Origin: Anodontia alba | Taxonomy: Eukaryota; Mollusca; Bivalvia; Lucinida; Lucinidae | Reading direction: 5' to 3' | NCBI GenBank assembly: GCA_964016985.1 | Contig: OZ024828.1 | Span: 907,501 to 971,500 of the forward strand | Length of the DNA stretch: 64,000 nt | Shown here: in pieces, positions 1 through 11,001 of the stretch | Position numbering within the stretch: the stretch's first letter is position 1 | Layout: every line of letters begins with the position of its first letter | Translations under genes and position numbers: made by a program | Notes under the pieces: generated by a model | What the model was told of the DNA's origin: nothing | The model's database searches: none | The model's input: only the letters and a program-made list of their open reading frames with translations

Positions 1-64
1 GTTGCATCGATGTTGGTGCAACCTTGTATTAACTTCATATGCCTGTTGGGTGTCTTTATAGCCA

Positions 65-271
65 GGGCCCAGTTGTTCAAAACTAATGATGTCGTTAGCT
101 AACGTATCATTAAAACTTTGATTATTAAATATGGCATATATGCTAATATTTTTGCTGAAAAAATGAGAGTAGCTTTTGCATTTGCAAAAGCTACTCACAT
201 TTTTTCAGCAAACAATATCTTTTGACCACTAATGAGCTTGTTAAGCTAACGATGCTTTGAACAACTGGCCC
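65..271. mobile_element. Palindromic MITE, family B copy 1
   Basis: The ends are inverted copies of GGGCCCAGTTGTTCAAA. The centre is a long hairpin whose arms read TGAGTAGCTTTTGCA and its complement. It has no coding capacity. Three more copies lie at 5944, 15727 and 16676, which confirms a mobile family. Confidence 0.8.
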
Positions 272-1237
272 AGTACTTTCTTAACACTTAGTGAAACATA
301 CAGGAGGCTGAGTTGTCAGCAATTCCAAAACCTCAGTCCCAGGTTGAATCCATCTGGAGGCAGAATTCTACTAATGACAGTATCACACTTCACTGCACAG
401 AGCATTTCATTGTCACCCTTCCTTCATTTCAATATGATTTAAATAATGTTGAAGAGGCATGAACGCATGGTTTAGACACATTTCAAAGTAGTCAGATGGA
501 CATTTAATTTTTAGGATATTTATGGTAAGGAGTTACAGTATCCCAGTTTTAGGGTGATTATGATAAATAGCAATAAACTGGCAGGAAGTTCAATATTCTC
601 AATATTTTGACAACTCCCCTGAATGTCTCTTAAAATTTGAACAAATCTTATTTGAACACCTTATGATGTGTCGAAATAATGGAGATTGAATGTCAAACAG
701 TGTAGACCCTGATTGGTTGTTGCATTCTACAGCTTCTGATCTGGGTCTACACTGTTTAATTGGGCCAGTCTGTCTGCATACTTAACGGAATTTAGTCTGG
801 AGACCCCAAAAAGGATAATTGGCAAACAGTGCAGACCCAGATCAGGGTTGCCATTGTTTGCAGTTTTGCCATTTTTCTCTAGGAATACCTAAAATTGAAA
901 TTGGACTCTTCCAATATATAGTGTGGGGAGTGTCTATTCTGTCTATAATGGGTTAAGATGCTCAAGTTATCTAAATGTACAAATCTAGCTCAGGCTATGC
1001 TCTTGTTGCACTTGGGTCTCGACATTTTCATATTTGATATTTGAGACTCAGTAGAAGACAAAACAATGTAGGTACCTGGACAACTCTTACCCTAAGGATT
1101 TGGGTGCCTAACTCCTTAACATACTTATCCTAAAATTTGAACAAAAAATCTAAAAGATTGCCCTTGGAAACTATACACAAAAGAACGAAAGTCAGTTTTA
1201 TGACCCTCCAATGTTTAAAAAACTGCTGGATGAGTGG
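272..1237. other. Non-genic AT-rich stretch
   Basis: I see no gene here. It holds one family L stem-loop at 695-757 and a half-copy of the same motif near 823-865. The short open frames have no recognisable protein content. Confidence 0.6.
695..757. repeat. Family L stem-loop (imperfect)
   Basis: The arms are AAACAGTGTAGACCCTGAT and its imperfect complement, about 63 bases in all. The same arm recurs at many places in this window, alone or inside family C elements. Confidence 0.6.
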
Positions 1238-1301
1238 CAAACAGTGTAGACCCTGATCAGATGCCACAGAATGTGGCATCTGATCAGGGTCTACACTGTT
1301 T
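1238..1301. repeat. Family L stem-loop (near perfect)
   Basis: This is a near-perfect palindrome. CAAACAGTGTAGACCCTGAT at the left is mirrored at the right around a short ATGCCACA/TGTGGCAT centre. Confidence 0.7.
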
Positions 1302-1350
1302 ACTTAGACCTGTCTGTCCAAATATTTAGGGCATGTATGGTACCCACACT

Positions 1351-1474
1351 GTCCCACCATGTGGTAACACTGTCCCACCGTGTGGTAACACTGTCCCACC
1401 GTGTGGTAACACTGTCCCACCGTGTGGTAACACTGTCCCACCATGTGGTAACTGTCCCCCAGTGTGGTAAAGGT
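1351..1474. repeat. 21-base minisatellite, six units
   Basis: Six head-to-tail units follow GTCCCACCRTGTGGTAACAC plus T. The first four units are nearly identical, the fifth is two bases short and the sixth has diverged. Each unit contains an imperfect inverted repeat (CCACCGTGTGG). Open frames on both strands here are repeat translations. Confidence 0.9.
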
Positions 1475-1738
1475 TCTAAAATTTCATGACAAAATAGCAT
1501 AAACAAACAGTGCAGACCTGGTCAGGGTCTACACTGTTTAGCCATTCCACTAAGTATTTTAAGAAACCCCTGCATAAATAGCACACTTTAGGCCAAAAAT
1601 TTGCAGAGTAAAATGTTCAAAATGTTAAGACAGTTACCATATGTGTTTTAATTATGAACTAGCAAGAAAATAAAATTTTTACTGAAGCATGTTGTTTATA
1701 CTAATGATGGATATACAGCTTGACTAGACCACGTATAC

Positions 1739-2040
1739 GCCGGCCTCGGTGGCGCAGTTGGATGCACGTCTGACTGGAGACCAGGAGGTTGCGGGTTCGA
1801 TCCCCGCCGAGGTTGGCAACATTCTTTCGTGGAGATTGATCATGAAATACTTTCTATGCATTCGCTCCCTTCCGCTGATTCAAGAAGGACACTTGTCAGT
1901 TTCTGGCGAAAGAATGTGCATAGTACTGGTTAACCGCTTAGAGGACTAAACCTGCGCAGTAAACATGTGGTTAGGTAAACTGACCACGCTCGACATGACC
2001 CCTTTGGGTTGACTGGGCCGTAAAACCTCAACACAAATAA
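1739..2040 (+). mobile_element. tRNA-derived SINE, copy 1
   Basis: The head is tRNA-like, with a box A region near GGTGGCGCAGTTGGATG and a box B region GCGGGTTCGATCCC. A conserved body of about 200 bases follows, then a CCGTAAAACCTCAACACAAA tail. Imperfect 13-base target duplications flank it: AGACCACGTATAC at 1726-1738 and AGACCACATATAC at 2041-2053. The structure resembles molluscan tRNA-SINEs such as RUDI; that identity is inferred and was not checked. Confidence 0.88.
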
Positions 2041-2250
2041 AGACCACATATACACGGGCTGATTTGGGTTTGTATTGTTTGCCTTTGTGGTAATGTAACT
2101 TTTTACTGGGAGAAGTTTTAGCTGCAAATTAGGCATACCAGAGGGTTGAATTTACATAGGCATTCTTACTAGTAAGCAATAAATCTGCATGAAATTAAAA
2201 CAAAAATGGAATATCATGATAATTCTATATATTGGGACAGACAGTCCCAA

Positions 2251-2314
2251 GCAAAAAGTGTAGACCCAGGTCAGAGGCTGCAGAATATGGCATCTGATCA
2301 GGGTCTGCACTATT
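2251..2314. repeat. Family L stem-loop (diverged)
   Basis: AAAAGTGTAGACCCAGGTCAG is paired with a CTGATCAGGGTCTGCACT arm. It is more diverged than the copy at 1238. Confidence 0.55.
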
Positions 2315-2355
2315 CCCCACTTATCCAGCAGTTTTAAGGTGCATTGACATGGGTC

Positions 2356-2612
2356 CATCACAAAAACATACCTATATAATTTTGACCCCCTTAAACCCCA
2401 CTTTTATATAGTAAAACTGGGGTTTACAGGGGTATACATTATTTTTCTTATTTCTGCTCAAAACATAGATTGTGGGTACTCATTAGAACCGCCTCATCCA
2501 CAATCTATGTTTTAAGCAGAAATATGAAAAATATCGGAGTTTCTCATCCGAAAATTTTCAGTTTTTGGAGATGAAATGTTCTATATATTTTAATAGGCGT
2601 GTTTTCGTAATG
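2356..2612 (+). mobile_element. Family A hairpin element, copy 1
   Basis: It starts CATCACAAAAACATACCTAT and ends in a CGTGTTTTCGTAATG-type terminus. The left arm contains the AAACCCCACTTTTATATAGT fold-back. The central hairpin around GTGGGTACTCATTAGAACCG lacks most of one arm, so this copy is shorter than the ~280-base norm. Confidence 0.85.
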
Positions 2613-2954
2613 CTGATTTGTACAAGTTTTAGGACAAGTATTGTTAAGATATCTCAATATTTAGTATTGAGCAAGCAAAATCCAAATTCAGGTTAATAAC
2701 AAATTTATATTGATATGCGCTGTCGGAGTGTGAGTACTTGGAGCAAAGCCAGTCTAGTCCTTGCTTGCAGATTTATCAGTTTTGTGTCTTCTTAAGTCCC
2801 ACTCGAAGCAGACCTCCTCTTTGGAATCAGAGCACTTTCATAAAGAGGGGTATTTTATGCTAACTGCGATAATTCTTCTTATTTCTTCATAAAAACATGG
2901 TTACTCTTTAGAAGCCACTCTTGGCAAGGCGTTATGAATGAGTACCCACAACAT
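2613..2954. other. Non-genic; decayed family M remnant
   Basis: There is no gene. Bases 2870-2954 contain a degenerate family M hairpin core (TTCTTATTTCTTCATAAAAA, then GAGTACCCACAACAT). The remnant is cut off where family A copy 2 begins. Confidence 0.5.
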
Positions 2955-3235
2955 CATCACAAAAACACGCCTATTTGTTTTTTGACCCCCTTAAACCCCA
3001 CTTTTATATAGTAAAACTGGGGTTTACAGGGGTATACATTATTTTTCTTATTTCTGCTCAAAAACATAGATTTGGGTACACGTTAGAACTGCCTCGCCGA
3101 GGCAGTTCTAACGAGTACCCACAATCTATGTTTTGAGCAGAAATAAGAAAAATATCAGCATTTTCCATCTGAAAATTTTCATTTTTTTTGGTGGTGAAAT
3201 TTTCAGTATATTTGAATAGGCATGTTTTCGTAATG
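2955..3235 (+). mobile_element. Family A hairpin element, copy 2
   Basis: Full-length, about 281 bases. The central hairpin has the CGCCTCGCCGAGGCG turn. The left fold-back (AAACCCCAC/GGGGTTT) and right fold-back (CTGAAAATTTTC/GAAATTTTCAG) are both present. Confidence 0.88.
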
Positions 3236-3624
3236 ATGATTTTATGGAGCACTGGAGAAAATGATCTCAGAATTATTGCCAAATACTCCTCCTGGACACT
3301 TCCTCTGGGATTGTATCTTTGAGTGGATCCTTTATCATGTCATCTTTATCATGTTAATTACTGAACTACTAGAGATAGGGTATCTATCCTGTCTGTAAGC
3401 TGCAAATGTTTGCATATTTTAGTCTGAGTGTACATATGGCAGAGTTTGCCTTACTTTTTATGTAACAGTTTTCTAAGACAGTTCTTCTGTTGCAGATCTT
3501 CATTTTGTCTTGTCATTGTATATTCTTCATCTCTTTTTTCCGTGCCTTCGGAAGGCAGTGCTTCTTTATTGTGGCCTTTCATGGGTAACTTATTTGTTTT
3601 TATCTTACTAACAATTCAGGAATG
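3236..3624. other. Non-genic stretch
   Basis: I see neither a gene nor a recognised repeat. A 65-residue open frame at 3428-3625 shows no family features. Confidence 0.5.
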
Positions 3625-3775
3625 ACTGTTGTCAGTTTCTGGTAAAAGAATGTGCACAAGTACTGGTTAACGACTTAGAGGAAAAAGCCTGCCCAGGAAA
3701 AGTGTGATTATGTAAACTGACGGCACAGCATGACCTTAATAGTGTCGACTGGGCCGTTAAACTCCAAACAAAACC
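3625..3775 (+). mobile_element. 5'-truncated SINE fragment
   Basis: Only the 3' half of the tRNA-SINE is present, from TTGTCAGTTTCTGG through TGGTTAACGACTTAGAGG to GACTGGGCCGTTAAACTCC. The tRNA head is missing, and divergence is higher than in the other copies. Confidence 0.75.
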
Positions 3776-3778
3776 AAC

Positions 3779-4058
3779 CATCACGAAAACATGCCTATAT
3801 AATTTTGACCCCCTTGAACCCCACTTTTTATATAGTAAAACTGGTGTTTACAGGGGTATACATTATTTTTCTTATTTCTGCTCAAAAACACAAATTGTGG
3901 GTACTTATTAGAACCGCCTCACTGAGGCGGTTCTAACGAGTACCTACAATCTATGTTTTGAGCAGAAATGTGAAAAATATCAGAGTTTTTTACCTGAAAT
4001 TTTCATTTTTTTTGAGGTGAAATTTTCTATATATTTGAATAGGCGTGTTTTCGTAATG
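3779..4058 (+). mobile_element. Family A hairpin element, copy 3
   Basis: Full-length, about 280 bases, with typical CATCACG and GTAATG ends, all three fold-backs and the CGCCTCACTGAGGCG turn at the centre. Confidence 0.88.
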
Positions 4059-4083
4059 TTACTAAAGATTATATTATAGGTAT

Positions 4084-4287
4084 CATAGCTCCAGATAAGA
4101 CATCTTTTCCAACTAAAATGATTGAAAATAAAATTTTCTTATTTCTCCACAAAAATATGTTGTGGGTACTCATTAGAAGTGCCTCGATGTGCTTTTTTGA
4201 GATGCTTCTAATAATTACCCATGACATATTTTTGTGGAGAAATAGAAAAATATTTACCTGATACCCCATCTTATCTGGAGCTATAGG
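4084..4287. mobile_element. Family M hairpin element, copy 1
   Basis: The terminal inverted repeats are ATAGCTCCAGATAAG and CTTATCTGGAGCTAT. The inner hairpin arm TTGTGGGTACTCATTAGAAG is mirrored near 4195-4230. Its ends differ from family A but its core arm is shared (see findings). Confidence 0.8.
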
Positions 4288-4484
4288 CATTGCAGTGTCA
4301 AAGTCCTAACTGACATTGCTGCAATATATATGTAAGTTTTAACTACTCACAATGGCTTATTTCGTCTGTGAAAAACACACAAAACATATATAAAGTTTTT
4401 GGATCTGATTCCAGTTCAGAGGAAACAATTTCATGCCATAATCTGAAATTTTTAGCCCTTAAAATGCCTATCACAACTGCAGCA

Positions 4485-5305
4485 GACAACATTTGACGTT
4501 TTGTTGTGTTTTTTTTTTGTTTTTTTTTCTCAGAAAAAGTAAGGCTCATTCTATGTGAATTATCTGCCTAGCAGCTGATTCACTTGAAATGCCAAGTCTG
4601 ATTTTTCCTCTGCAAGAATAATTTTAAAAAAATTAGAATGTTGTCTCCTACAATTTTGCATAGCACTTTAAGGTTTACTCTTATTTCCTAGTTTAATAAC
4701 TAAGTATTAGTTTATTGCCTGTGTTTAATATGATTAGATATGTCTTTTCTTTTTGATCCTAGTTTTATTGCTTGTAATGCTGTTTTCACCTTTAGCATGT
4801 GGAATTACATGTAAAGTAGCAATAGGCAATATTTCTTTTTGTATGTTAATCATGAAGTTAGCAGATGACCAATTTGTGGTATTTTTCTAAGAAAACAAGA
4901 ATACTGCTTATTTTGTCTAATCAGCTTCTTTTGCTTATTAAGATAGACTTTTGGGTCAACCCTTAAAACACCATTTAAAAATTTAATATTGTAGCAGACG
5001 ATATCAAAAATAAAAAAAAATAAAAAAATCAGAGAAAATAAAGCTTGATATTTCATGTGAAAAATCTGCAATGCAGATGATTCGCATGAAATATCAAATT
5101 TTATTTACTTATTCAAATATTTAAAAAAAAAAATGGTTTTTGAATGCCGTCTGCTGATGTTATGTATTATTTTCTGAGAAAATAAGGCTTGATATTTTGT
5201 GTGAATTTACTGCCCGTGCAGACAATTCACATGAAATGTTAACCTTTATTTAATCATAAAAAGTGAAAGTTAAAGCTTATTTTAGAATGTCGTCTGCTGC
5301 TGGTA
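4485..5305. repeat. Cluster of degenerate family G hairpins
   Basis: Three degenerate palindromes follow one another. Each pairs an AAAATAAGGCTTGATATTTC-like arm with an ACATGAAAT-type arm and is flanked by GCAGACGACATT remnants. No coding content is visible. Confidence 0.55.
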
Positions 5306-5943
5306 TGATGGTTGCTTTAAGGGTTATTTAGACACCCCTTGAGCAAAGCCTTTAATTGTTATGCCAGTTTATTGTATGTATCGAGCTTTAAGCAAGAAAA
5401 TAAACAGTGATGTTTTTCTTTTTAATGTTTTCAGATGAAGAATTAATTTGCTGTTATGCAACTTCAGGTTGGTTAAGATACTTGTACAATTAGGCCTTTA
5501 AATGTAATGTCAGTGGATTTATGTGTCTAGCTTCAAGCCAAAAATTAAGTCATAGCTTTTTTCCATTTTTTGTCTTCTTTTTTTTATCCGTATTCTTTAA
5601 TTAAGAGATATTTGTTTTTATTTGCACATGACCTAATGCCTTCATGAATTAATGAACTGCCAAAAAAAAAAGTTATGTCTTATAATTATGTTTTATAGTA
5701 TGATAAAGGAAATGCCGATAAGTGGATTAAATATTGTGAGAAAACCCCTTTAACTACACACTTTAGCCTTGCGACTGTGATGTCATTGGTACAAACAATG
5801 TGTTGGTGGGACATAAAAGCCATTGCATCCATTGAATGATGTTCAGCGAAGACCGTGTGGATGTAAAAGGTATTGCCTTCATTGAATGATGAACACACTA
5901 GGAAATGTATTAGCTCATCTTAAATTTTCCAACTCTGCAAACT
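5306..5943. other. Non-genic stretch
   Basis: AT-rich sequence with no gene, RNA gene or clear repeat that I can support. Confidence 0.5.
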
Positions 5944-6187
5944 GGGCCCAGTTGTTCAAAGCTAACGACGTCGTTAGTTAACGATTAGTTAAAATTTACA
6001 TTGAGTGATACACAAATATGCTGAAATTTTTTGCTGAAAAAAAGTGAGTAGCTTTTGCAGTGCAAAAGCTACTCACATTTTTTCAGCAAAAAATATCAGA
6101 ATACTGTATATTGAATCCGCTAAAGCAGTTAACGAAATGACCCTTAACAAGCTCGTTAAGCTAACGATGCTTTGAACAAGTGGGCCC
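5944..6187. mobile_element. Palindromic MITE, family B copy 2
   Basis: Inverted GGGCCCAGTTGTTCAAA ends surround a central hairpin (AGTAGCTTTTGCA arms). It is full-length at 244 bases. Confidence 0.85.
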
Positions 6188-6202
6188 TGGAAAATAGGCT
6201 TT

Positions 6203-6250
6203 GCAAACAGTGTAGATCCAGAAGAGACAGGTCATTAGGATCTACACTGT
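6203..6250. repeat. Family L stem-loop (short)
   Basis: GCAAACAGTGTAGATCCAGA is paired with a GGATCTACACTG arm around a short loop. Confidence 0.55.
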
Positions 6251-7042
6251 CAGTCTGTTTTATATATTTGGCTTATTTCCCTATTTGCAATAAAGGACTT
6301 GTCCAAATTCAAAGATGGAAGAATCCACTTCAGAAACCCAGGGGTGAAAGGTCGAAGTGCTCGCACTGAAAATGTAAATATTGAAAATTTAATTCAGTAT
6401 CTTTCAGCAGTTTGTCAGGAACATACCAATATTTGAATCAAAATAAAAACAACGTAACTTGGTTTTATACCATTTGTTAAATTTGATAAATTCTAACTAA
6501 GTTTGTTGTATAGTTGTGGGTCAGTTGTCTTTCCACAAAAATAATTTCCTTTCAGCCTTCAACATATTTTTAGATTTTAAGAGATTTAGCCTTTACCTCT
6601 CTTTGTGCAAAATCAGAGGACAAAAAATTCATTATATTTTAATGTTTTTTTTTGTTTGTTTTTTTTTCCAGAAAATAGGCTTTGACATTTCATGCAAAGT
6701 GTCTCCTGGGAAAATTATTTAAAAATATTGTCTGCTGGAATTTTTTTCCCCAGTATGCTTAGCATTTATTGCAGACCAGTAAATTTGGTAGTACATGTAC
6801 ACACATACAGGATTGTATGCACTCACACACACATTTTTCTTACATGAAAAGAAAGTCTACTTGTTGCATTTTTTGTAAAGTTTGAACAGTTATAACTGTG
6901 ATTATTAAAATACCAGACTGTTACAGTCCGACTCTATGGGAAGTTATTTTTGTGGAATTAGTAGCTTGGAATGTGCTTAAGTCATGAGGTTACCATAAAC
7001 ATTCTACAGTTCAGATGATGTACATTTAAAAAAGGGCCTTAA
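6251..7042. other. Non-genic; half of a family G element
   Basis: There is no gene. Bases 6655-6740 look like one arm of family G (CCAGAAAATAGGCTTTGACA, then TTGTCTGCTGG). The rest is unremarkable AT-rich sequence. Confidence 0.45.
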
Positions 7043-7320
7043 CATTATGAAAACATGCCTATTCAAATATACTGAAAATTTTACTACCAAAAAATGAAAA
7101 TTATCAGATAAAAAATTCTGATATTTTTCACATTTCTGCTCAAAACATAGATTGTGGGTACTTGTTAGAACCGCCTTGTCGAGGCGGTTCTAACAAGTAC
7201 CCACAATCTATGTTTTGAGCAGAAATAAGAAAAATAATGTATACCCCTGTAAACCCCAGTTTTACTATATAAAAGTGGGGTTTAAGGGGGTCAAAATTAT
7301 ATAGGTGCGTTTTCGTGATG
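7043..7320 (-). mobile_element. Family A hairpin element, copy 4
   Basis: Full-length, reverse orientation. The CATTATGAAAACATGCCTAT end comes first and the GGGGTTTAAGGGGGTC arm last. The core arms are almost perfectly complementary. Confidence 0.88.
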
Positions 7321-7409
7321 TTTACCTTCAGAGTCGACTGATACTGTAGAATATTTATAGAAATGGAGCTAAATGACTGACATATGAAAATTGACAGTAC
7401 TGCTGGAAA

Positions 7410-7583
7410 TTAACCCTTCTTTTGCTGAACACCACATGCCCTGTCTTAGCAAACAGTGTAGATCCAGATCACTGCACTGCACTGTTTATCATTAAATATG
7501 TGAATTTCTATCAAAAACCCAGATCAAGTAATCTGATTGGCTAGAAATTAGAATTTTAATTTCTTCTGCATAACAAGGGTTAA
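7410..7583. mobile_element. piggyBac-like TTAA MITE, family C copy 1
   Basis: It begins TTAACCCTTCTTTTGCTGAA and ends AAGGGTTAA, giving CCCTT-type ends within TTAA, as in piggyBac-group elements. It carries a GCAAACAGTGTAGATCCAGA segment like family L. Non-coding. Confidence 0.7.
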
Positions 7584-7639
7584 TGGTCCAATGCTAGTGA
7601 GTTATTACAGAAACACCTCCATGAGAAAGATACCTCACA

Positions 7640-9375
7640 TTCCCCATGGTTATATGGTAACATTGGTGTATCATAGTGATATGCCTCCATCCATATTACA
7701 GGACTGGAGCCGGCAAATGGGGGAATGAAAAATTGCTAAAATGGTCGCGGTCCATTGACCAAGATGGCCGCCACACCCATATATGGTAAAAACCTTTAAA
7801 AATCTTCTCCTCCAGAACCGAGAATGCCTTGGGGCTGAAACTTTGCAGGAATCATTGGGGACGGGAGGTCTACCAAAATTGCTAAAAGAATTGTCGTAGG
7901 TTGACGTTTGACCTTTTTATGGCAAGGTCAAGTTTGCTTCCCTATGCATTTGTATGGGAAAAACCTTTAAAAATCTTCTTCTCCAAAACCGAGCATGCCT
8001 TATGGCTGAATCTTTGCATCTATCTTCGGGAACAGGAGGGCTACCAAAATTGCTAAAATAATGGTCGTACATTGACATTTGACCTTTTTACGGTAAGGTC
8101 AATTTTGCTTCCTTGTGCATTTGTATGGGAAAAATGTTCAGAATTTCAAACAACTTCTCCTCTGGAGCCTCTGGGCCAATTTTGCTCAAATTTCATATGG
8201 AGCCTCCTTAGTTAGGGGGAACAAAAGATTGGTAAAATGGTCATGGTTAGTTGACCAAGATGGCCCCCATGCCCATATATGGTAAAAACCTTTAAAAACC
8301 GAGGATGCTTTGGGGCTGAATGTTTGCATAAATCATCGGGGATAGGGGGTCTACCAGAGTTGCTAAAATAATGGTCATACATTGACATTTGACCTTTTTA
8401 CAGCAAGGTCAAGTTTGCTTCCTTATGCATTTGTATGGGAAAAAACATTTAAAAATCTTATTCTCCAAAACCCAGGATGGCTTGTGGCTGAATCTTTGCA
8501 TATATCATCTGGAACGGGCGGTCTACCAAAGTTGCTAAAATAATTGTCATACATTGACATTTAACCTTTTTATGGCGAGGTCAAGTTTGCTTCTGTATGC
8601 ATTTGTATGGGCCCCATACATTTGTATGAAAAAAATGTTGATAATTTCAAATGGCTTTTCCTCTGAAGCCTCCAGGCCAGTGTTGCTCAAATTACATGCG
8701 GAGCCTCCGTGGGCAGGAGAATGAAAGGTTGCTAAAATGGGTATGGTCCATTGATCAAAATGGCTGCCATGCCCATACATGTATATGGTAAAAACCTTTA
8801 AAAATCTTCTTCTTCTCCATAACCAAATAAGCCCTGGGTCCTAATCTTTGCACAAATTATGGGGGACATGAGATCTACCAAAATTGCTAAAATGATGGTT
8901 CTACTTTGACATTTGACCTTTTTACCCCCAAGGTCAAATTTGCTTCCCCATTTGTATGGGCCATATACATTTATATTGAAAGTATCGAAGTGACTTGTAG
9001 ATCAACAGTAGTTAAAATTGTTCTGATTGGAAATCTAAGATGGCCATCATCCGGTTTATATTTATAATATTTCCATACCACTGTGCGGTTTACATGTATA
9101 AAATCATGATTCTTCAGAAACCACTTAGCAAATTTCCACCAAATTTCACATTGATCCTTCTGTTGAAATGTGACTGATAGTTTATTCAAATGATCATGCT
9201 CCATTGACTGTCAGGCCCATATATTCTTCTTCAAAACTAAGAACTGCTCAAATGATGATATTTTCATTAGTTGCGATGATAGGATTGGAAAAATGTTGCA
9301 TAACATCTGCATGTCTGCAGTGGCTATGTCACTCAGGTGAGCGAACCGTGGCCCGTGGGCCTCTTGTTATGCAAT
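7640..9375. repeat. Higher-order tandem repeat, ~480 bases with ~170-base subunits
   Basis: The motif CTACCAAAATTGCTAAAA and its variants start near 7871, 8041, 8352, 8523 and 8876. Pairs are about 170 apart and the pattern repeats at about 481-524. Each unit also carries a GTATGGGAAAAACCTTTAAA segment and a TTGACATTTGACCTTTTTAC segment. It ends with GGCCCGTGGGCCTCTTGTTA near 9350. The layout is like a large non-autonomous element with internal tandem repeats; the class is not determined. Confidence 0.7.
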
Positions 9376-9435
9376 TATTAAGAGTTCTGTTTCTGTATTT
9401 ATCCCATGTATTTGGGCAGACAGGTCTGATCAAAC

Positions 9436-9488
9436 TGTGTAGACCCAGATCAGATGCCTCAGAACACAGCATCTGAACAGTGTTAACA
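9436..9488. repeat. Family L stem-loop (diverged)
   Basis: AAACTGTGTAGACCCAGATC is paired with a GAACAGTGTTAACACT-like arm; weak. Confidence 0.4.
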
Positions 9489-9799
9489 CTGCTCAGTGAG
9501 GTAGAGTTTTTCATTGGCCATCTAATGCTTTCTCCATTTTTTGTCTATATCGGTGTACAACATTTTCAGAGTGTCTTGTCAGTAAACAAAGGTCATGATA
9601 GCGTCCTGTTAATGTGTATATAATGTAATGGTGTTGGTTGTTATGTTATAAAGTAGGCCATTTCATGACAAAACCAGTCTTTGGGCATACTCAAACTGTG
9701 CAGGTCCTGATAAAACTGCACGTAAGCAGTCTGGTTTATGGTTAGTGAAAGTAGAGTTTGCATTTTTTTTAATCTTTAAAGCACTTAGCATTTTTGTAG
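9489..9799. other. Non-genic stretch
   Basis: AT-rich, with no gene or repeat that I can support. Confidence 0.45.
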
Positions 9800-10085
9800 T
9801 GGACAACATTCTAAATTTTTTATTATATTATTTTTTAGAGAAAATAAGATTTGGCACTTCATAGGATTCACCTGACTATTTTTAGAGAAAATTAGACTTG
9901 GCATTTCATTTGAGTTGTCTAAGACAATTTTCAGAGAAAATAAGACATGGTATTTCATTTGAATTGTCTGCTGGACAATTCACATGAAATACCAAGTCCT
10001 AGACAATTCACATGAAATGTCGTCTTATTTTTCTCTGAAAAATACAAAAAGAAAAAAAAATCAAAATATTGTCTGCTGCAGTAGT
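9800..10085. repeat. Family G hairpin with duplicated arms
   Basis: GTGGACAACATT at the left and TGTCTGCTGCAG at the right enclose several repeats of an AGAGAAAATTAGACTTGGCA arm. Complementary arms follow, ending ATGTCGTCTTATTTTTCTCT. The left arm appears at least three times, so this copy has expanded internally. Confidence 0.6.
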
Positions 10086-10136
10086 TGTCAGCACTTAACG
10101 TGTAAATATTTGTTCTATGATCACTTTAAAATTGTG

Positions 10137-10208
10137 GTCTAGACTCATAGAGTTCACTTATGATCAAAGACGTGTCTAGACTCATAGAGTTCACTTATGA
10201 TCAAAGAC
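10137..10208. repeat. 37-base tandem duplication
   Basis: The segment starting GTCTAGACTCATAGAGTTCA occurs twice in direct order, beginning at 10137 and 10174. The two copies look identical, which implies a recent duplication. Confidence 0.9.
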
Positions 10209-10364
10209 AGGTATTTTGTTTTTGTCAGGATGTGTCTTCATTGTGATACTTAATATATACCTGTGTATGTGTTATATAGTTGTTTGGAAAATATAAAATT
10301 TGTGAAGTAAAAAGTGTCTACATTATGATTTGAGAGATATGTACATGTATTTAGAAAGTGTAGC

Positions 10365-10575
10365 ATAGCTCCAGGTAAGAGGGGTATCCGCATATTTTTC
10401 TTTTTTCTTCACCAAAACATATGTTGTGGGTATTCATTAGAAGCGCCTCGGCGAACATATGTTGTGGGTATTCATTAGAAGCGCCTCGCCGAGGCGCTTC
10501 TAATGAATACCCACAACATATGTTTTGGTGGAGAAATAAAAAAAAAAAAGTGTACTTTTTGGTCGAAAAAAGTGC
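10365..10575. mobile_element. Family M hairpin element, copy 2, duplicated core arm
   Basis: The left end is ATAGCTCCAGGTAAG. The core arm (CATATGTTGTGGGTATTCAT) occurs twice in direct order at about 10420-10485 before its complement at 10487-10525. The right terminus has decayed. Confidence 0.75.
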
Positions 10576-10631
10576 CATATTTGGAACTGTGGTATAGTAT
10601 TCATCGTAAGTATTGGGACAGACAAGCCTAA

Positions 10632-10693
10632 ACAAACAGTATAGACCAAGTTCAGATTCCACAGATGTCGCTTATGAACTGGGTGTACACTGT
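10632..10693. repeat. Family L stem-loop
   Basis: AAACAGTATAGACCAAGTTC is paired with a GAACTGGGTGTACACTGT arm. Confidence 0.5.
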
Positions 10694-10764
10694 CTGTCTT
10701 CCACCAGGTTTTTAGATGCATTAACAGGCACTTAAATAGGGTTGTTTAAATTTTAAGGCAAGTA

Positions 10765-11001
10765 CACCACAATCTCTTTATAACAATATTGTTATATGCT
10801 TTTATGTAATTTATGATATAGCATAAACCATGTTAGTTAAACAACTGTGTTATATCCAAACAAAATTGTATAGATTCTATTGAAAAATGACCATTTATGG
10901 TCATTTTTCAATATAATCTATACATTTTTGGGATCCATCTTTGAACCGTGTTATATCCAAAATCGTGTTATAATGAACCGTGTTATAAAGAGGTTGTAGT
11001 G
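10765..11001. mobile_element. TA-flanked MITE, family D copy 1
   Basis: The ends are inverted CACCACAATCTCTTTATAAC, flanked by TA (10763-10764 and 11002-11003), as in Tc1/mariner-type elements. The centre is a hairpin with AAAATGACCATTTATGGTCA. Repeated GTGTTATA motifs fill the subterminal regions. Confidence 0.82.

Noticed and set aside
1351..1474. Possible CRISPR-like array
   Set aside because: Units are directly adjacent with no unique spacers; it is a minisatellite in a eukaryotic genome.
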